Source: Actinomycetota bacterium (GTDB taxonomy: Bacteria > Actinomycetota > Actinomycetes > S36-B12 > UBA5976). Taken from it: a stretch of DNA of 12,779 bases. A program made the position numbers and the translations under genes. Location of the stretch: assembly GCA_009923375.1 (NCBI GenBank), contig RFTO01000018.1, forward strand, positions 1 to 12,779, written 5' to 3'. The notes under the pieces were generated by a model. It searched no databases. It worked only from the letters and a program-made list of their open reading frames with translations, and was not told where the DNA came from. Shown in pieces: positions 4,750-12,293 of the stretch; position 1 is the first letter of the stretch, and every line of letters begins with the position of its first letter.

Positions 4750-6978
4750 GTGGAGAACGAGATTACGTACCCGTCATCCCCGGTGGATCGGGTACTCGCC
4801 GAATTAGCTGACGCCTACGGTGTTGCCACCGAGTACGTCTCAGCCACGGGGGAGACCCGCTTCGTCGCACAGGAAGTCATCCTCAAAGTCTTGCTCGCAC
4901 TCGATGTGAATGTCGCCGATGCCGCAGGTGGTGTCGACCTTGACAAATGTGCCAGTGCCTTAGCGGCTCGCCAGTTAAGTGCGTGGCGTCAAACCATCCC
5001 ACCGGTATACGTCACTCGCATCGAGCGAAGCGGTGATGGGGATCGTGACATGTGGGTCCATGTCCCGCGTGGGTTCGCCGTCACGGTTCAGGTGCGTCTC
5101 GAGGACGACACAGTCGTCGGCCCACTTCCCGAACTCGGAGGTGACGGCGAGTTTGACCTCGATGGAACCACCATCATCGAATTCTGGGTGCGCTTACCTC
5201 AGCAGCTTCCGCTTGGCTGGCACACGATCGAGGTCCTCGATTCTGCAGGGGCGATACACGCAAGTTCGCCGCTGGTGTGTGTGCCGACCGCAGCTGCGGT
5301 GCCTTCCAAAGTGTGCAACTTCGATGGCTCGCTGCGTCGAACGTGGGGAGTGATGACCCAGGTCTATGCGATGCGTTCGGCGCAATCGTGGGGTCAAGGC
5401 GACATCAAGGACATCGGATTACTCGGGCAATGGGCCGGGCAGAAACACGCAGATTGGATTCTGATCAATCCGCTGCACGCAGGTTCACCAGTCAGTCCGA
5501 TCGCACCATCGCCGTATCTGCCCGTCACTCGACGATTCCCTAGCCCGTTCTATCTGCGAGTTGATGATGTGCCGGGCTGGAGCAGCATTGATCCTGCTGC
5601 TGCCGCGGCGCTCACCTCGCAGATTGATGCGCTGAAGGCGAAGAACACCACGGCTGAGCTGCTTGATCGCGATGAGGTGTGGGCAGTCAAGGATGAAGCG
5701 CTAACTGCGGTCTACGCCGCTGGCTTATCGCCAGCTGATGCCGAAGCTTTCGATGCTTTTCGTATCGAACAAGGCAAGGGACTTGAAGATTTCGCTTTAT
5801 GGTGCGCCTTGGTTGAGGAGCGTGTTCACCAGGGATGGGCGTCAGATCGAACTGTCGACCCCTTTGCCAGTGACTACCCGATTGATCTTCCACCGGTGGC
5901 ATCGGCCGAATCAGAATCAGCTCGCATCCGCTTAGCCGACCGCATCGGCTATCACTGTTGGTTGCAGTGGTGCGTGGATGAGCAACTGCGCGAAGCGCAA
6001 GCCGATGCCTCTGCCGCCGGCATGGGCGTGGGCATCGTCCACGACCTAGCCGTCGGCGTGCACCCTGATGGTGCTGATGCATGGGCTTTATCAGGCGTGC
6101 TCGCCAAGAACATTGAGGTTGGTGCACCGCCGGACATCTTCAACCAAATTGGCCAGACCTGGTCGCAACCGCCGTGGCGGCCGGATGCCCTAGCGGCCGC
6201 GGGCTTCATTCCGTTTCGGGACATGCTGCGGACGATTCTTCGTCATGCTGGCGGAGTCCGCATTGACCACATTCTTGGGTTGTTCCGGTTGTGGTGGATT
6301 CCGACAGGGATGCCTCCTTACGCCGGCACATACGTGCGCTTTGACCACGAGGCGTTACTTGGCATCCTTGCTTTGGAGGCCCAGCGTGCGGGTGCGATCG
6401 TCATCGGCGAGGACCTCGGCACGGTTGAGCCCTGGGTCCAGGGCGTACTTCGCGAGCGCGGCTTACTCGGCTGCAACATTGCGTGGTTTGAGACGGACGG
6501 CCCCAATCCCCGTGAGGCATCGCACTGGCGCGATTTCGTCCTCGGCTCCGTGACCGTGCACGACCTGCCGCCTACACGCGGTTACATCCGCGGCGAGGCA
6601 GTGCGAATCCGCGCTGATCTTGGCCTGTTGACCACGCCAGTTGAACAGGCATGGGAGGGGTTCCATCGGGAATGGAGCACATGGCAGGACTTCCTGCGTT
6701 CCCGAGGCTATCTGCAGGCGCAGGATTGGGGCAGGCCGACGGAGGATGAGTGGATCGAGGCGATGCATCGGTTCCTGGCCGCTACCCCATCGCGAATGTT
6801 GGGTGTCGCACTGGTCGACTTGGTCGGAGATGTAAGGGCGCAGAACCAGCCGGGTACCGACATGGAATACCCGAACTGGCGCGTGCCGCTGTGCGATGAG
6901 AACGGCACAGCCGTGTTGCTGGAGGAGTTGGCTGGTTCACAGCGCGCTGACCGCCTGGTTGCCACAGTCCTGTCGTAA
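4750..6978 (+). CDS. malQ: 4-alpha-glucanotransferase (amylomaltase), GH77
   Basis: This cytoplasmic disproportionating enzyme transfers alpha-1,4-glucan segments between malto-oligosaccharides, releasing glucose, in maltodextrin and glycogen turnover. With 742 residues from this start, the GH77 landmarks are present: GGVRIDHILGLFRLWW with nucleophile D506, VIGEDLGTVE with acid/base E554, VHDLPPTRGY with D605, and the late NQPGT/YPNW segment (about 698-708). The first 200 or so residues form the N-terminal extension typical of actinobacterial MalQ, a small helical part followed by a beta-sandwich. An upstream GTG at 4678 would add 24 residues but abuts the divergent mscS start, so I prefer 4750; no good ribosome binding site supports either. 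It shares substrates with aglA but is not in the same transcription unit. No terminator was evident downstream. Confidence 0.94.
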   Translation: MENEITYPSSPVDRVLAELADAYGVATEYVSATGETRFVAQEVILKVLLALDVNVADAAGGVDLDKCASALAARQLSAWRQTIPPVYVTRIERSGDGDRDMWVHVPRGFAVTVQVRLEDDTVVGPLPELGGDGEFDLDGTTIIEFWVRLPQQLPLGWHTIEVLDSAGAIHASSPLVCVPTAAAVPSKVCNFDGSLRRTWGVMTQVYAMRSAQSWGQGDIKDIGLLGQWAGQKHADWILINPLHAGSPVSPIAPSPYLPVTRRFPSPFYLRVDDVPGWSSIDPAAAAALTSQIDALKAKNTTAELLDRDEVWAVKDEALTAVYAAGLSPADAEAFDAFRIEQGKGLEDFALWCALVEERVHQGWASDRTVDPFASDYPIDLPPVASAESESARIRLADRIGYHCWLQWCVDEQLREAQADASAAGMGVGIVHDLAVGVHPDGADAWALSGVLAKNIEVGAPPDIFNQIGQTWSQPPWRPDALAAAGFIPFRDMLRTILRHAGGVRIDHILGLFRLWWIPTGMPPYAGTYVRFDHEALLGILALEAQRAGAIVIGEDLGTVEPWVQGVLRERGLLGCNIAWFETDGPNPREASHWRDFVLGSVTVHDLPPTRGYIRGEAVRIRADLGLLTTPVEQAWEGFHREWSTWQDFLRSRGYLQAQDWGRPTEDEWIEAMHRFLAATPSRMLGVALVDLVGDVRAQNQPGTDMEYPNWRVPLCDENGTAVLLEELAGSQRADRLVATVLS

Positions 6979-7133
6979 TTCTTCGTCAGCCATGCACGAG
7001 TCCCTTCGCCACTTGGGTTTCACGCAGCGAGCTAAGGCTTGAATGCGCGACGTCACCTTTGCGGCGGGGCTAATCTGCTGACACGACCCACGGGCTCGCA
7101 GTGAGTCGCAGATGCGGTCGCTACGGTGCTCCT

Positions 7134-7370
7134 ATGAGAAACCGCGCCCGCCGAATCACTAGCGCCGTCATCATCGCCTCGCCGATGCTCGCCACCGCCA
7201 CACCGGTGTTCGCAGCCGGCCGCGATGGAGAGGAACCCGGTGACTCGCTAAGCCTTATCTCCGCCATCGGCCTGTTCGTCGGCATTCCCGCGGCAGTTAT
7301 CGGTTTGCTCTACTTCATCGCCTATGTCCCCAAGCGCAAATCGAGCAATGAGGTCGCAACCCGCGACTGA
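7134..7370 (+). CDS. Small signal-peptide-bearing membrane protein of unknown function
   Basis: A 78-residue protein. Residues 1-27 look like a signal peptide (basic MRNRARR start, hydrophobic core, cleavage probably after VFA at 25-27). A short acidic stretch follows (RDGEEPGD, about 30-37), then one membrane helix (about 39-66) and a basic tail starting PKRKS. The likely topology is a tiny outside segment anchored by one helix with the C-terminus in the cytoplasm. The ATG at 7134 is chosen because it puts basic residues directly before the hydrophobic core; an in-frame GTG at 7101 would add 11 residues and spoil the signal peptide. The ribosome binding site is weak. Similar tiny membrane proteins are common in actinobacteria, but I know no function. 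It lies 155 bp after malQ. Confidence 0.7.
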   Translation: MRNRARRITSAVIIASPMLATATPVFAAGRDGEEPGDSLSLISAIGLFVGIPAAVIGLLYFIAYVPKRKSSNEVATRD

Positions 7371-7408
7371 GCGAGTGAGCAAGTAATCGTCCCGTCCCGC
7401 AAAAGCAA

Positions 7409-7443
7409 TCGAGGCGGGCAGCCAAGATGGCCACCCGCCTCGA
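7409..7443 (-). terminator. Rho-independent terminator of pepN, possibly bidirectional
   Basis: A perfect 10-bp stem (TCGAGGCGGG 7409-7418 with CCCGCCTCGA 7434-7443) continues, after a 2-by-2 internal loop, into GCC/GGC (7421-7423, 7429-7431) with a five-base loop. Read on the minus strand it is followed by TTGCTTTTGC, a usable T-tract, 20 bp beyond the pepN stop. It also stands 38 bp after the small + strand gene but has no T-tract in that direction. Confidence 0.8.
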
Positions 7444-7463
7444 AGGCATCTAACGTTCAAGCA

Positions 7464-10061
7464 TCACGCGTTAGCGAACACCTTGTCCGCATCCTTGGTC
7501 TGGCAACGCAGGGCGCGCTCGAGGCGGTCCCTGTTCTCTGCCGTGTAACGCTTCAGCGCGGTGTGAAGTTCCTTGCCGGCAAAGGCTGTGACCTTGTCCA
7601 GCACTGACTGCTCGACGAAGATCGACGGGAATGTTCCCACTGAGGTCACCATCGCCAGCGACTCCGCGCGGTGCGTGAACACACCTTCGATTTCGGCGAA
7701 GTACTTGTCGATGTAAGGACGCAACAAATCCAGCTGGTCGATGTGCCAGAAGCCGGTGAGGTAGGAGCGAACTGCGGAGTTCGTGACCTTCTCATCGTTG
7801 TAAATCGCATCCCATGCCGCTGCCTTCGCCGCTGCATTCGGCTTGCGAGTGCGCACGGTGATTGCTGCATCCTGTCCGTTGGATGTCGGATCCTTCGCTA
7901 GGTAGGCGTCGATCTCAGCATCTGTGACCATGTCTAGCGCGGCCAGTGCGCCCATGAGGTGCCAACCCAACTCGGTGTCGATCGGCAAACCCTCGAGGGT
8001 GATCGTGCCGTCGAGCACGTCGCGGATGTATTGCGCCTGCTCCTTGGTGCGCAGGTTGGAGGCGTAAGCCTTGACAACCTGCAACTGGGTGCTGGAGCCG
8101 GCTGCGGCGCGGTCGATGCCGGCGCGCAGCAGGGCCACGAAGCGGTCGCGGTAACCATCGCGGTTCGCCGGTGCGCTGTAGGTGTTGATGCCGGTCGCGA
8201 GGTTACGCAAAGCTGCCTCGATGGCACTCTCATTCGTCTCGAACGGCAGTGCCGACTCAACTAGCGTGAGGTAGTCGCCCATGCCCATTTGTGCATCGCG
8301 AGTCATGTCCCATGACGCGCTCCACAGCAGTGCGCGGGCCAGCGGGTCCTGGACCTTGCCAAGTGACGTGGTTGTGGTCTTCGCCGAATCAGCGTCAAGG
8401 CGGATTTTGGTGAAGGTGTAGTCGCCATCGTTAAGCAGCAGCAAGTCGGCAACTGGCTGCCCCTTGAGTGCTTCGATAACGGTGCGGTCGCCGCCGATGT
8501 TGACAACATCAAAGCCGGTGCGCACAAGGTTGCCAGAAGCGTCCTTGGTGTAGCGGCCGATGCCCATGACGTGGTCGCGCAGGACAGCTGGCAGTCCAGC
8601 CGGGTCGCGGGCAGGTTCCTGCACCACCGTGACCGACTCGTACGTCCCATCGGCAGCGACGGCCACCTCGGGGCGGATTGTGTTGACGCCAGGGGTCTGC
8701 AGCCAGTCCTTGGTCCAAGCCTTCAGGTCGCGGCCGCTGGTGAGCTCAAGCTCTGCGAGCAGGTCGGCCAAAGTGGCGTTGCCCCATGAGTGCTTGTGCA
8801 GGTAATTCGTCACGCCGGCGTTGAACTCATCCTGACCAACGAACTGCGCCAGCTGGCGTAGCACCGAAGCACCCTTGGCGTAGGAGATGCCATCGAAGTT
8901 GGCGCGCACCGAGTCGAGATCTGGCACATCGCCCTGGATTGGGTGGGTGGATGGCAACTGATCGGCTGTGTAGCCCCAGGTCTTGCGCAGAGCGTTGAAC
9001 TCAACCCACGACTCTTCGGAGAACTTGTCGCCGCTGGACATGGCGTAGTAGCACGCGAACTCGGCGAATGACTCGTTGAGCCACAAGTCATCCCACCACT
9101 CCATGGTGACGAGGTTGCCGAACCACATGTGCGCCATCTCGTGGAGGATGACCAAGCAGCGCCAGATGTACATCGTCTTGGGGACAGCGCCGCGGTAGAT
9201 CGTCAGGTCTTCGTTGAAGGTCACGCAACCGGCGTTCTCCATCGCACCCGCGTTGAACTGCGGCACGACGATCTGGTCGTATTTTTCGAACGGGTAAGGC
9301 GTGTTGAAGGTCCGCTCGAAGAACTCGAAACCATCCTTGGTGTCGCGGAAGATGTCGGCAGCCTCAAGGTATTGCAGCATCGACTTGCGGCAGAAGATTC
9401 CCAGCGGGATGGTGCCGAACTGGCCGGTGTAGGAGTCCTCGACCTTGGCGTACGGGCCACCGATAAGGGCGGTGATGTACGTCGACATCTTCTTTGTGGC
9501 GGGGAAGTTCCACGTGGAGAAGCCTTCGCGGGCGGCGACAGGGGCCGGCGCCGGTGCGTTGGAGACGATCTCCCAGTGAGCGGGCGCCGTCACATTGAAC
9601 GTGTAGGTCGCCTTCATGTCAGGCTGGTCGAAGCATGCGAACATGCGGCGCGCATCGGCTTCCTCGAACTGCGTGTAGAGGTACACCTCGCCATCGGCGT
9701 GGTCGACCAAGCGGTGCAGGCCGACGCCGGTGGTGTTGTAGTCGTTGGTGGCCTTGATGACGAGTGTGTTGCTCGTCGCAAGGTTGGGAAGTGTCACCCG
9801 GAAGCCGTCGTATAGCGCTGCGGCGTCGAGGGTCTCACCGTTGAGCACAAGCTCGGAGACCGCGCCAGGCTGCGCAATGAGGTCGATCCAGGAGGTGGTG
9901 CCCGCAGTCGTCGCACTGAAGGTCACCGTCGTGGTGGTCCAGTAGTGCGAGTCGGAGTCGGGCTTATCGGTCGTGAGGTCGAGATCGACCACATAAGAGT
10001 CGACGGTGAGCAGCGCAGCGCGGGCCGCAGCCTCGTCGCGGGTGATATTCGAGGTAGCCAT
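7464..10061 (-). CDS. pepN: Aminopeptidase N, M1 family zinc metallopeptidase
   Basis: A cytoplasmic aminopeptidase that removes N-terminal residues from peptides, with a single catalytic zinc. In 865 residues the M1 hallmarks are complete: exopeptidase motif GAMEN at 272-276; zinc ligands and base in HEMAH (H307, E308, H311), with the third ligand E330 in LWLNESFAEF exactly 18 residues on; and the transition-state tyrosine Y394 in ISYAKGASVL. The remaining C-terminal half is the helical ERAP1-like domain usual in actinobacterial PepN, whose length matches. There is no signal peptide. The ATG at 10061 lacks a Shine-Dalgarno sequence; it lies 46 bp after DUF4097 on the same strand, so it is probably the third gene of the RHH-DUF4097-pepN unit or has its own promoter in that gap. 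A T-tract hairpin follows the stop. Confidence 0.97.
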   Translation of the reverse strand: MATSNITRDEAAARAALLTVDSYVVDLDLTTDKPDSDSHYWTTTTVTFSATTAGTTSWIDLIAQPGAVSELVLNGETLDAAALYDGFRVTLPNLATSNTLVIKATNDYNTTGVGLHRLVDHADGEVYLYTQFEEADARRMFACFDQPDMKATYTFNVTAPAHWEIVSNAPAPAPVAAREGFSTWNFPATKKMSTYITALIGGPYAKVEDSYTGQFGTIPLGIFCRKSMLQYLEAADIFRDTKDGFEFFERTFNTPYPFEKYDQIVVPQFNAGAMENAGCVTFNEDLTIYRGAVPKTMYIWRCLVILHEMAHMWFGNLVTMEWWDDLWLNESFAEFACYYAMSSGDKFSEESWVEFNALRKTWGYTADQLPSTHPIQGDVPDLDSVRANFDGISYAKGASVLRQLAQFVGQDEFNAGVTNYLHKHSWGNATLADLLAELELTSGRDLKAWTKDWLQTPGVNTIRPEVAVAADGTYESVTVVQEPARDPAGLPAVLRDHVMGIGRYTKDASGNLVRTGFDVVNIGGDRTVIEALKGQPVADLLLLNDGDYTFTKIRLDADSAKTTTTSLGKVQDPLARALLWSASWDMTRDAQMGMGDYLTLVESALPFETNESAIEAALRNLATGINTYSAPANRDGYRDRFVALLRAGIDRAAAGSSTQLQVVKAYASNLRTKEQAQYIRDVLDGTITLEGLPIDTELGWHLMGALAALDMVTDAEIDAYLAKDPTSNGQDAAITVRTRKPNAAAKAAAWDAIYNDEKVTNSAVRSYLTGFWHIDQLDLLRPYIDKYFAEIEGVFTHRAESLAMVTSVGTFPSIFVEQSVLDKVTAFAGKELHTALKRYTAENRDRLERALRCQTKDADKVFANA

Positions 10062-10107
10062 AGTGGGGGAGTCTTACAGATAGCGGGGCCGAGGGCGAGC
10101 GGTGGGC

Positions 10108-10998
10108 TCAGACGCTTGGCAGGGTTTGAATCAGGATGTTGCCACTAACCGATTGGGAGCTCAGAGAGACCGATGCTTCCGCGCTTGTGGTGCGACTGCT
10201 GGTCGCTGGTGAGGGCGCAGCCCCGAATATGCGGCTATCCACCGAAGGTGCGCTCTGCAGCGATTCGTCGAGGGCGATAGTGCTGCGCAAGCGGCCTGAC
10301 ACGCTCTTGGCGTCGACAGATACCGGCAGACCCGGCGTGACGTTGATCTCGATGCTGCCGCTGACTGTTTTGGCGAAAACGGATGCCGGGACTGCGATGC
10401 ATGTGGAGATAGACCCGGAGACCGTCTTGATGTCGATGGCGCCGTGAACGGCCCCGGTCTTGACCGATCCGGACACTGATGTCGCTTCCAGTGAGCCGAG
10501 AACATCGAGCACTTCGATGGCACCAGAAGTGGTCTTGAGCTGAGCACTCCCGTGCACGAGCCCGGAACGCAGATAGCCGGAAACGGATTTAAGTTCAGTT
10601 CGGCCGGTCACGGCCGCACTGGAATCGATGTCGCCGGATATCGATGAGAGATTCACGCTGGTCCCCTCCGGGACCTCGAGGTGCACATCGACGCTGTTGT
10701 TTGCCTTCGCGTTCTGAATGCCGTGCTTGAACACCCAGAAAAGAGTGAGCACGCCGCGGTTTACCGATTGGCCGTCGCGGCCGACATTTATATCGACGTC
10801 CGCAACCGAGCCAACTGTCGAGAATTCGATCTGGGCCTCATCGACCAACGTCTGCGCCTCCGGGGAGTGCGCGGTCAGGGTAACCCGACATTGTGATGAT
10901 GCCGATGCGGTAACCGTGACATCCCCGGAGATGTGCTTCAGGCGAATGGTCAGTGGCCGGTCAATCTCGAAGGCCTCGTGGCGAGGTGTTGTGGTCAT
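10108..10998 (-). CDS. DUF4097-type beta-strand repeat protein
   Basis: A 296-residue protein built from short repeats marked by an Ser-Gly turn, at residues 24-25, 121-122, 140-141, 158-159, 176-177, 194-195, 213-214, 234-235 and 285-286. From 121 to 235 the period is 18-21 residues, typically [T/S]-V-S-G-S/x-[I/V] followed by a strand. This fits the stacked beta-solenoid of the DUF4097/adhesin-like family. There is no signal peptide or membrane anchor, so it is probably cytoplasmic despite the adhesin label. A Ser/Ala/Thr-rich linker (about 247-280) precedes the last repeat. The molecular role is unknown. GGAG stands 7 bp before the ATG, and only 3 bp separate it from the RHH regulator gene, so the two are translated together. 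Confidence 0.9.
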   Translation of the reverse strand: MTTTPRHEAFEIDRPLTIRLKHISGDVTVTASASSQCRVTLTAHSPEAQTLVDEAQIEFSTVGSVADVDINVGRDGQSVNRGVLTLFWVFKHGIQNAKANNSVDVHLEVPEGTSVNLSSISGDIDSSAAVTGRTELKSVSGYLRSGLVHGSAQLKTTSGAIEVLDVLGSLEATSVSGSVKTGAVHGAIDIKTVSGSISTCIAVPASVFAKTVSGSIEINVTPGLPVSVDAKSVSGRLRSTIALDESLQSAPSVDSRIFGAAPSPATSSRTTSAEASVSLSSQSVSGNILIQTLPSV

Positions 10999-11001
10999 GG
11001 T

Positions 11002-11481
11002 TCAGCTCCGTCCGTATCCGCGCAGCTGATTGCGCGTTGGGTGTGTGGGTGTGGTGACGTTCATGCGCGGGTGTGAGACCTCGCGGTCGAGGGCGCGGGA
11101 AATCCAAGTGTTGACGGACATGCCATCAGCCGCCGCCGCGGCACTGATGAGATCTTTCAAGGTTTCGCTGATGCGAAGGGAGATGCGAGCATCGGCATTG
11201 TTGCTAGGGGCCACCTCAGATTCGCGCTCGTGTGAAGGGGGCACATCCATCGCGAAGAACATGTCATCGCCAACTAGGCGAAGGTCGATGTGGCCGGGCA
11301 AGTCGGGTAGGTCGTTGAGGTCTGCTGATATCTCAGCGAGCAACCCCATGAGACGGGCACGAAGCATCGGCTGCCAGACGCGGGAAATCCGCTCGAGTGG
11401 TTCCTGCACGGCGGCATCCGCAATTGCAGCAACGGACGCCAGGTCCTCCGCGAAGCCGACTTCCCAATCTGACATCTTCAT
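11002..11481 (-). CDS. Ribbon-helix-helix (HicB/Arc-like) regulator paired with DUF4097
   Basis: A 159-residue probable DNA-binding protein. Residues about 98-135 (DARISLRISETLKDLISAAA through WISRALDRE) have the strand-helix-helix pattern of the MetJ/Arc/CopG fold often labelled HicB-family antitoxin. The N-terminal 90 residues are a separate domain with an Asp/Pro-rich strand region (DLPGHIDLRLVGDDMFFAMD, about 59-78), perhaps for ligand or partner binding. The tail ends in a basic LRGYGRS. No toxin gene is adjacent, so 'antitoxin' is probably a misnomer and a regulator of the downstream DUF4097 gene is more likely. The start is placed at 11481 because the promoter -10 lies six bases upstream, implying leaderless translation; ATG at 11475 is the alternative. 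A palindrome in its own promoter suggests autorepression. Confidence 0.85.
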   Translation of the reverse strand: MKMSDWEVGFAEDLASVAAIADAAVQEPLERISRVWQPMLRARLMGLLAEISADLNDLPDLPGHIDLRLVGDDMFFAMDVPPSHERESEVAPSNNADARISLRISETLKDLISAAAAADGMSVNTWISRALDREVSHPRMNVTTPTHPTRNQLRGYGRS

Positions 11482-11487
11482 AGTGTC

Positions 11488-11516
11488 ACTATAACATCAC
11501 AGTGATGTCATGTGAA
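11488..11516 (-). promoter_or_regulatory. SigA-type promoter of the RHH-DUF4097 operon, leaderless
   Basis: On the minus strand, TTCACA (11516-11511, five of six matches to TTGACA) is followed after exactly 17 bp by TATAGT (11493-11488, five of six matches to TATAAT). Six bases (11487-11482) then lead to the ATG at 11481, so transcription should begin at or within a base of the start codon. No ribosome binding site is present, as expected for a leaderless mRNA. This is the best promoter in the window. Confidence 0.75.
11494..11508. promoter_or_regulatory. Candidate RHH operator inside the promoter spacer
   Basis: ACATCACAGTGATGT is a perfect 7+1+7 palindrome that begins at the edge of the -10 element and covers 15 of the 17 spacer bases. 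Any protein bound here would block RNA polymerase. The RHH protein encoded immediately downstream is the obvious candidate. A smaller dyad TAGTG-T-CACTA (11481-11491) overlaps the -10 and start codon and could be a second half of a tandem operator. Confidence 0.6.
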
Positions 11517-11593
11517 GAACGGCAACCGCACTGAATTCGCCCTGCCGATGCTTTCGCGTCGCTGATGGGGCACTGGTCAGGGATCAAGTCCTT

Positions 11594-11635
11594 GGCGCGG
11601 CGGCACAAAGGCAGAGCTGCGGGCTTGGCCGCGCC
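11594..11635 (-). terminator. Weak candidate terminator after the DsbA-like gene
   Basis: GGCGCGGC (11594-11601) and GCCGCGCC (11628-11635) form a perfect 8-bp GC-rich stem around a 26-base loop that can itself fold. It begins 14 bp past the DsbA-like stop codon. No T-tract follows, so its efficiency is doubtful. Confidence 0.35.
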
Positions 11636-11649
11636 CGAAGTCAAGCGGA

Positions 11650-12267
11650 TTACTCGAACGTCGGTCGGACTTCGCGGCTGCGCTTGAGCTCGTAGAAGCC
11701 AGGGGTTGCGGCGCACAGCAGCACTCCATCCCAGAGCTTGCCTGCTGCTTCACCGCGGGGGATGGGCGTGATGACCGGGCCGAAGAAGGCGATGAGCCCG
11801 TCTGGGCCGGGCACGTGGACCACCGGGGTGCCGACATCTGAGCCCACCGGAGTCATCCCCTCAAGGTGGCTGGCTTTCAAAGCATCGTCGTAATCCGTCG
11901 AGGTTGCCGCTGCTGCCAGCTCGGCGGGTAAACCCGCAGCTGCCAGCGCCTCGGGGATGACAGTTACGTCGGCGAGCTCGCGTTTGCCGTTGTGATAGCG
12001 CATTCCTAACTCGGTGTACAAGCGGTCCACGGCCTCTGCGCCGGCCAACTGCTCGGCCGCGATGCACACGCGCACCGGTCCGTAGGCGAGCTTCATCCGC
12101 TCGACGTACTGCTCGGGCAACTCGCGACCCTCATTCAGGACAGCCAGGCTCATCACTCGGTAAGTGATCTGCACATCGCGCACCTGCTCAACTTCCTTCA
12201 GCCAGCGGGAGGTGATCCAAGCCCAAGGACAGGAGGGGTCAAAGAACATGAGTGCCGAAGTCGTCAT
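11650..12267 (-). CDS. DsbA-family oxidoreductase, mycothiol-dependent nitroreductase (Rv2466c) type, CPWA active site
   Basis: A 205-residue cytoplasmic thioredoxin-fold protein with an inserted helical domain. It resembles M. tuberculosis Rv2466c along its length: FDPSCPWAWITSRW (9-22), VMSLAVLNE (38-46), YGPVRVCIAAEQ (62-73), DVGTPVVHV with the cis-proline (about 144-152), FFGPVITPIPRGEAAGKLWD (160-179) and a FYELKR end. Rv2466c uses mycothiol as electron donor, so a mycothiol-linked redox role is likely. The second active-site cysteine is replaced: CPWA (C13, A16) instead of CPWC, so only a monothiol mechanism is possible. The ATG at 12267 has a modest GGAA upstream and lies 26 bp after the ABC ATPase stop. 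In M. tuberculosis the homologue neighbours pepN, as here. Confidence 0.92.
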   Translation of the reverse strand: MTTSALMFFDPSCPWAWITSRWLKEVEQVRDVQITYRVMSLAVLNEGRELPEQYVERMKLAYGPVRVCIAAEQLAGAEAVDRLYTELGMRYHNGKRELADVTVIPEALAAAGLPAELAAAATSTDYDDALKASHLEGMTPVGSDVGTPVVHVPGPDGLIAFFGPVITPIPRGEAAGKLWDGVLLCAATPGFYELKRSREVRPTFE

Positions 12268-12293
12268 GTTCCGCAGACTAGCGGCACAGCTGC

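Noticed and set aside
4269..4811. Open frames of about 160 codons on both strands across mscS and the malQ start
   Set aside because: They are out of frame with the clear MscS pore motif and MalQ N-terminus and show no family features.
9129..9815. 228-codon open frame on the + strand
   Set aside because: It lies entirely antisense to pepN, whose M1 motifs are complete; its composition (rich in Arg, Val and Gly) is that of a GC-driven shadow frame.
10062..10107. Separate promoter for pepN (TATCTG/TAAGAC-like sequences)
   Set aside because: No -10/-35 pair with proper spacing could be built; read-through from DUF4097 explains expression equally well.
10108..10998. Internal repeats of the DUF4097 gene as a DNA repeat element
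   Set aside because: The periodicity is at the protein level (Ser-Gly turns every 18-21 residues) with diverged codons, so it reflects fold, not a recent DNA duplication.
11002..11716. A HicA-type toxin next to the HicB-like RHH gene
   Set aside because: The flanking genes are DUF4097 and the DsbA-like protein; no small dsRBD-like toxin frame was found in the gap, so a toxin-antitoxin call is not supported.
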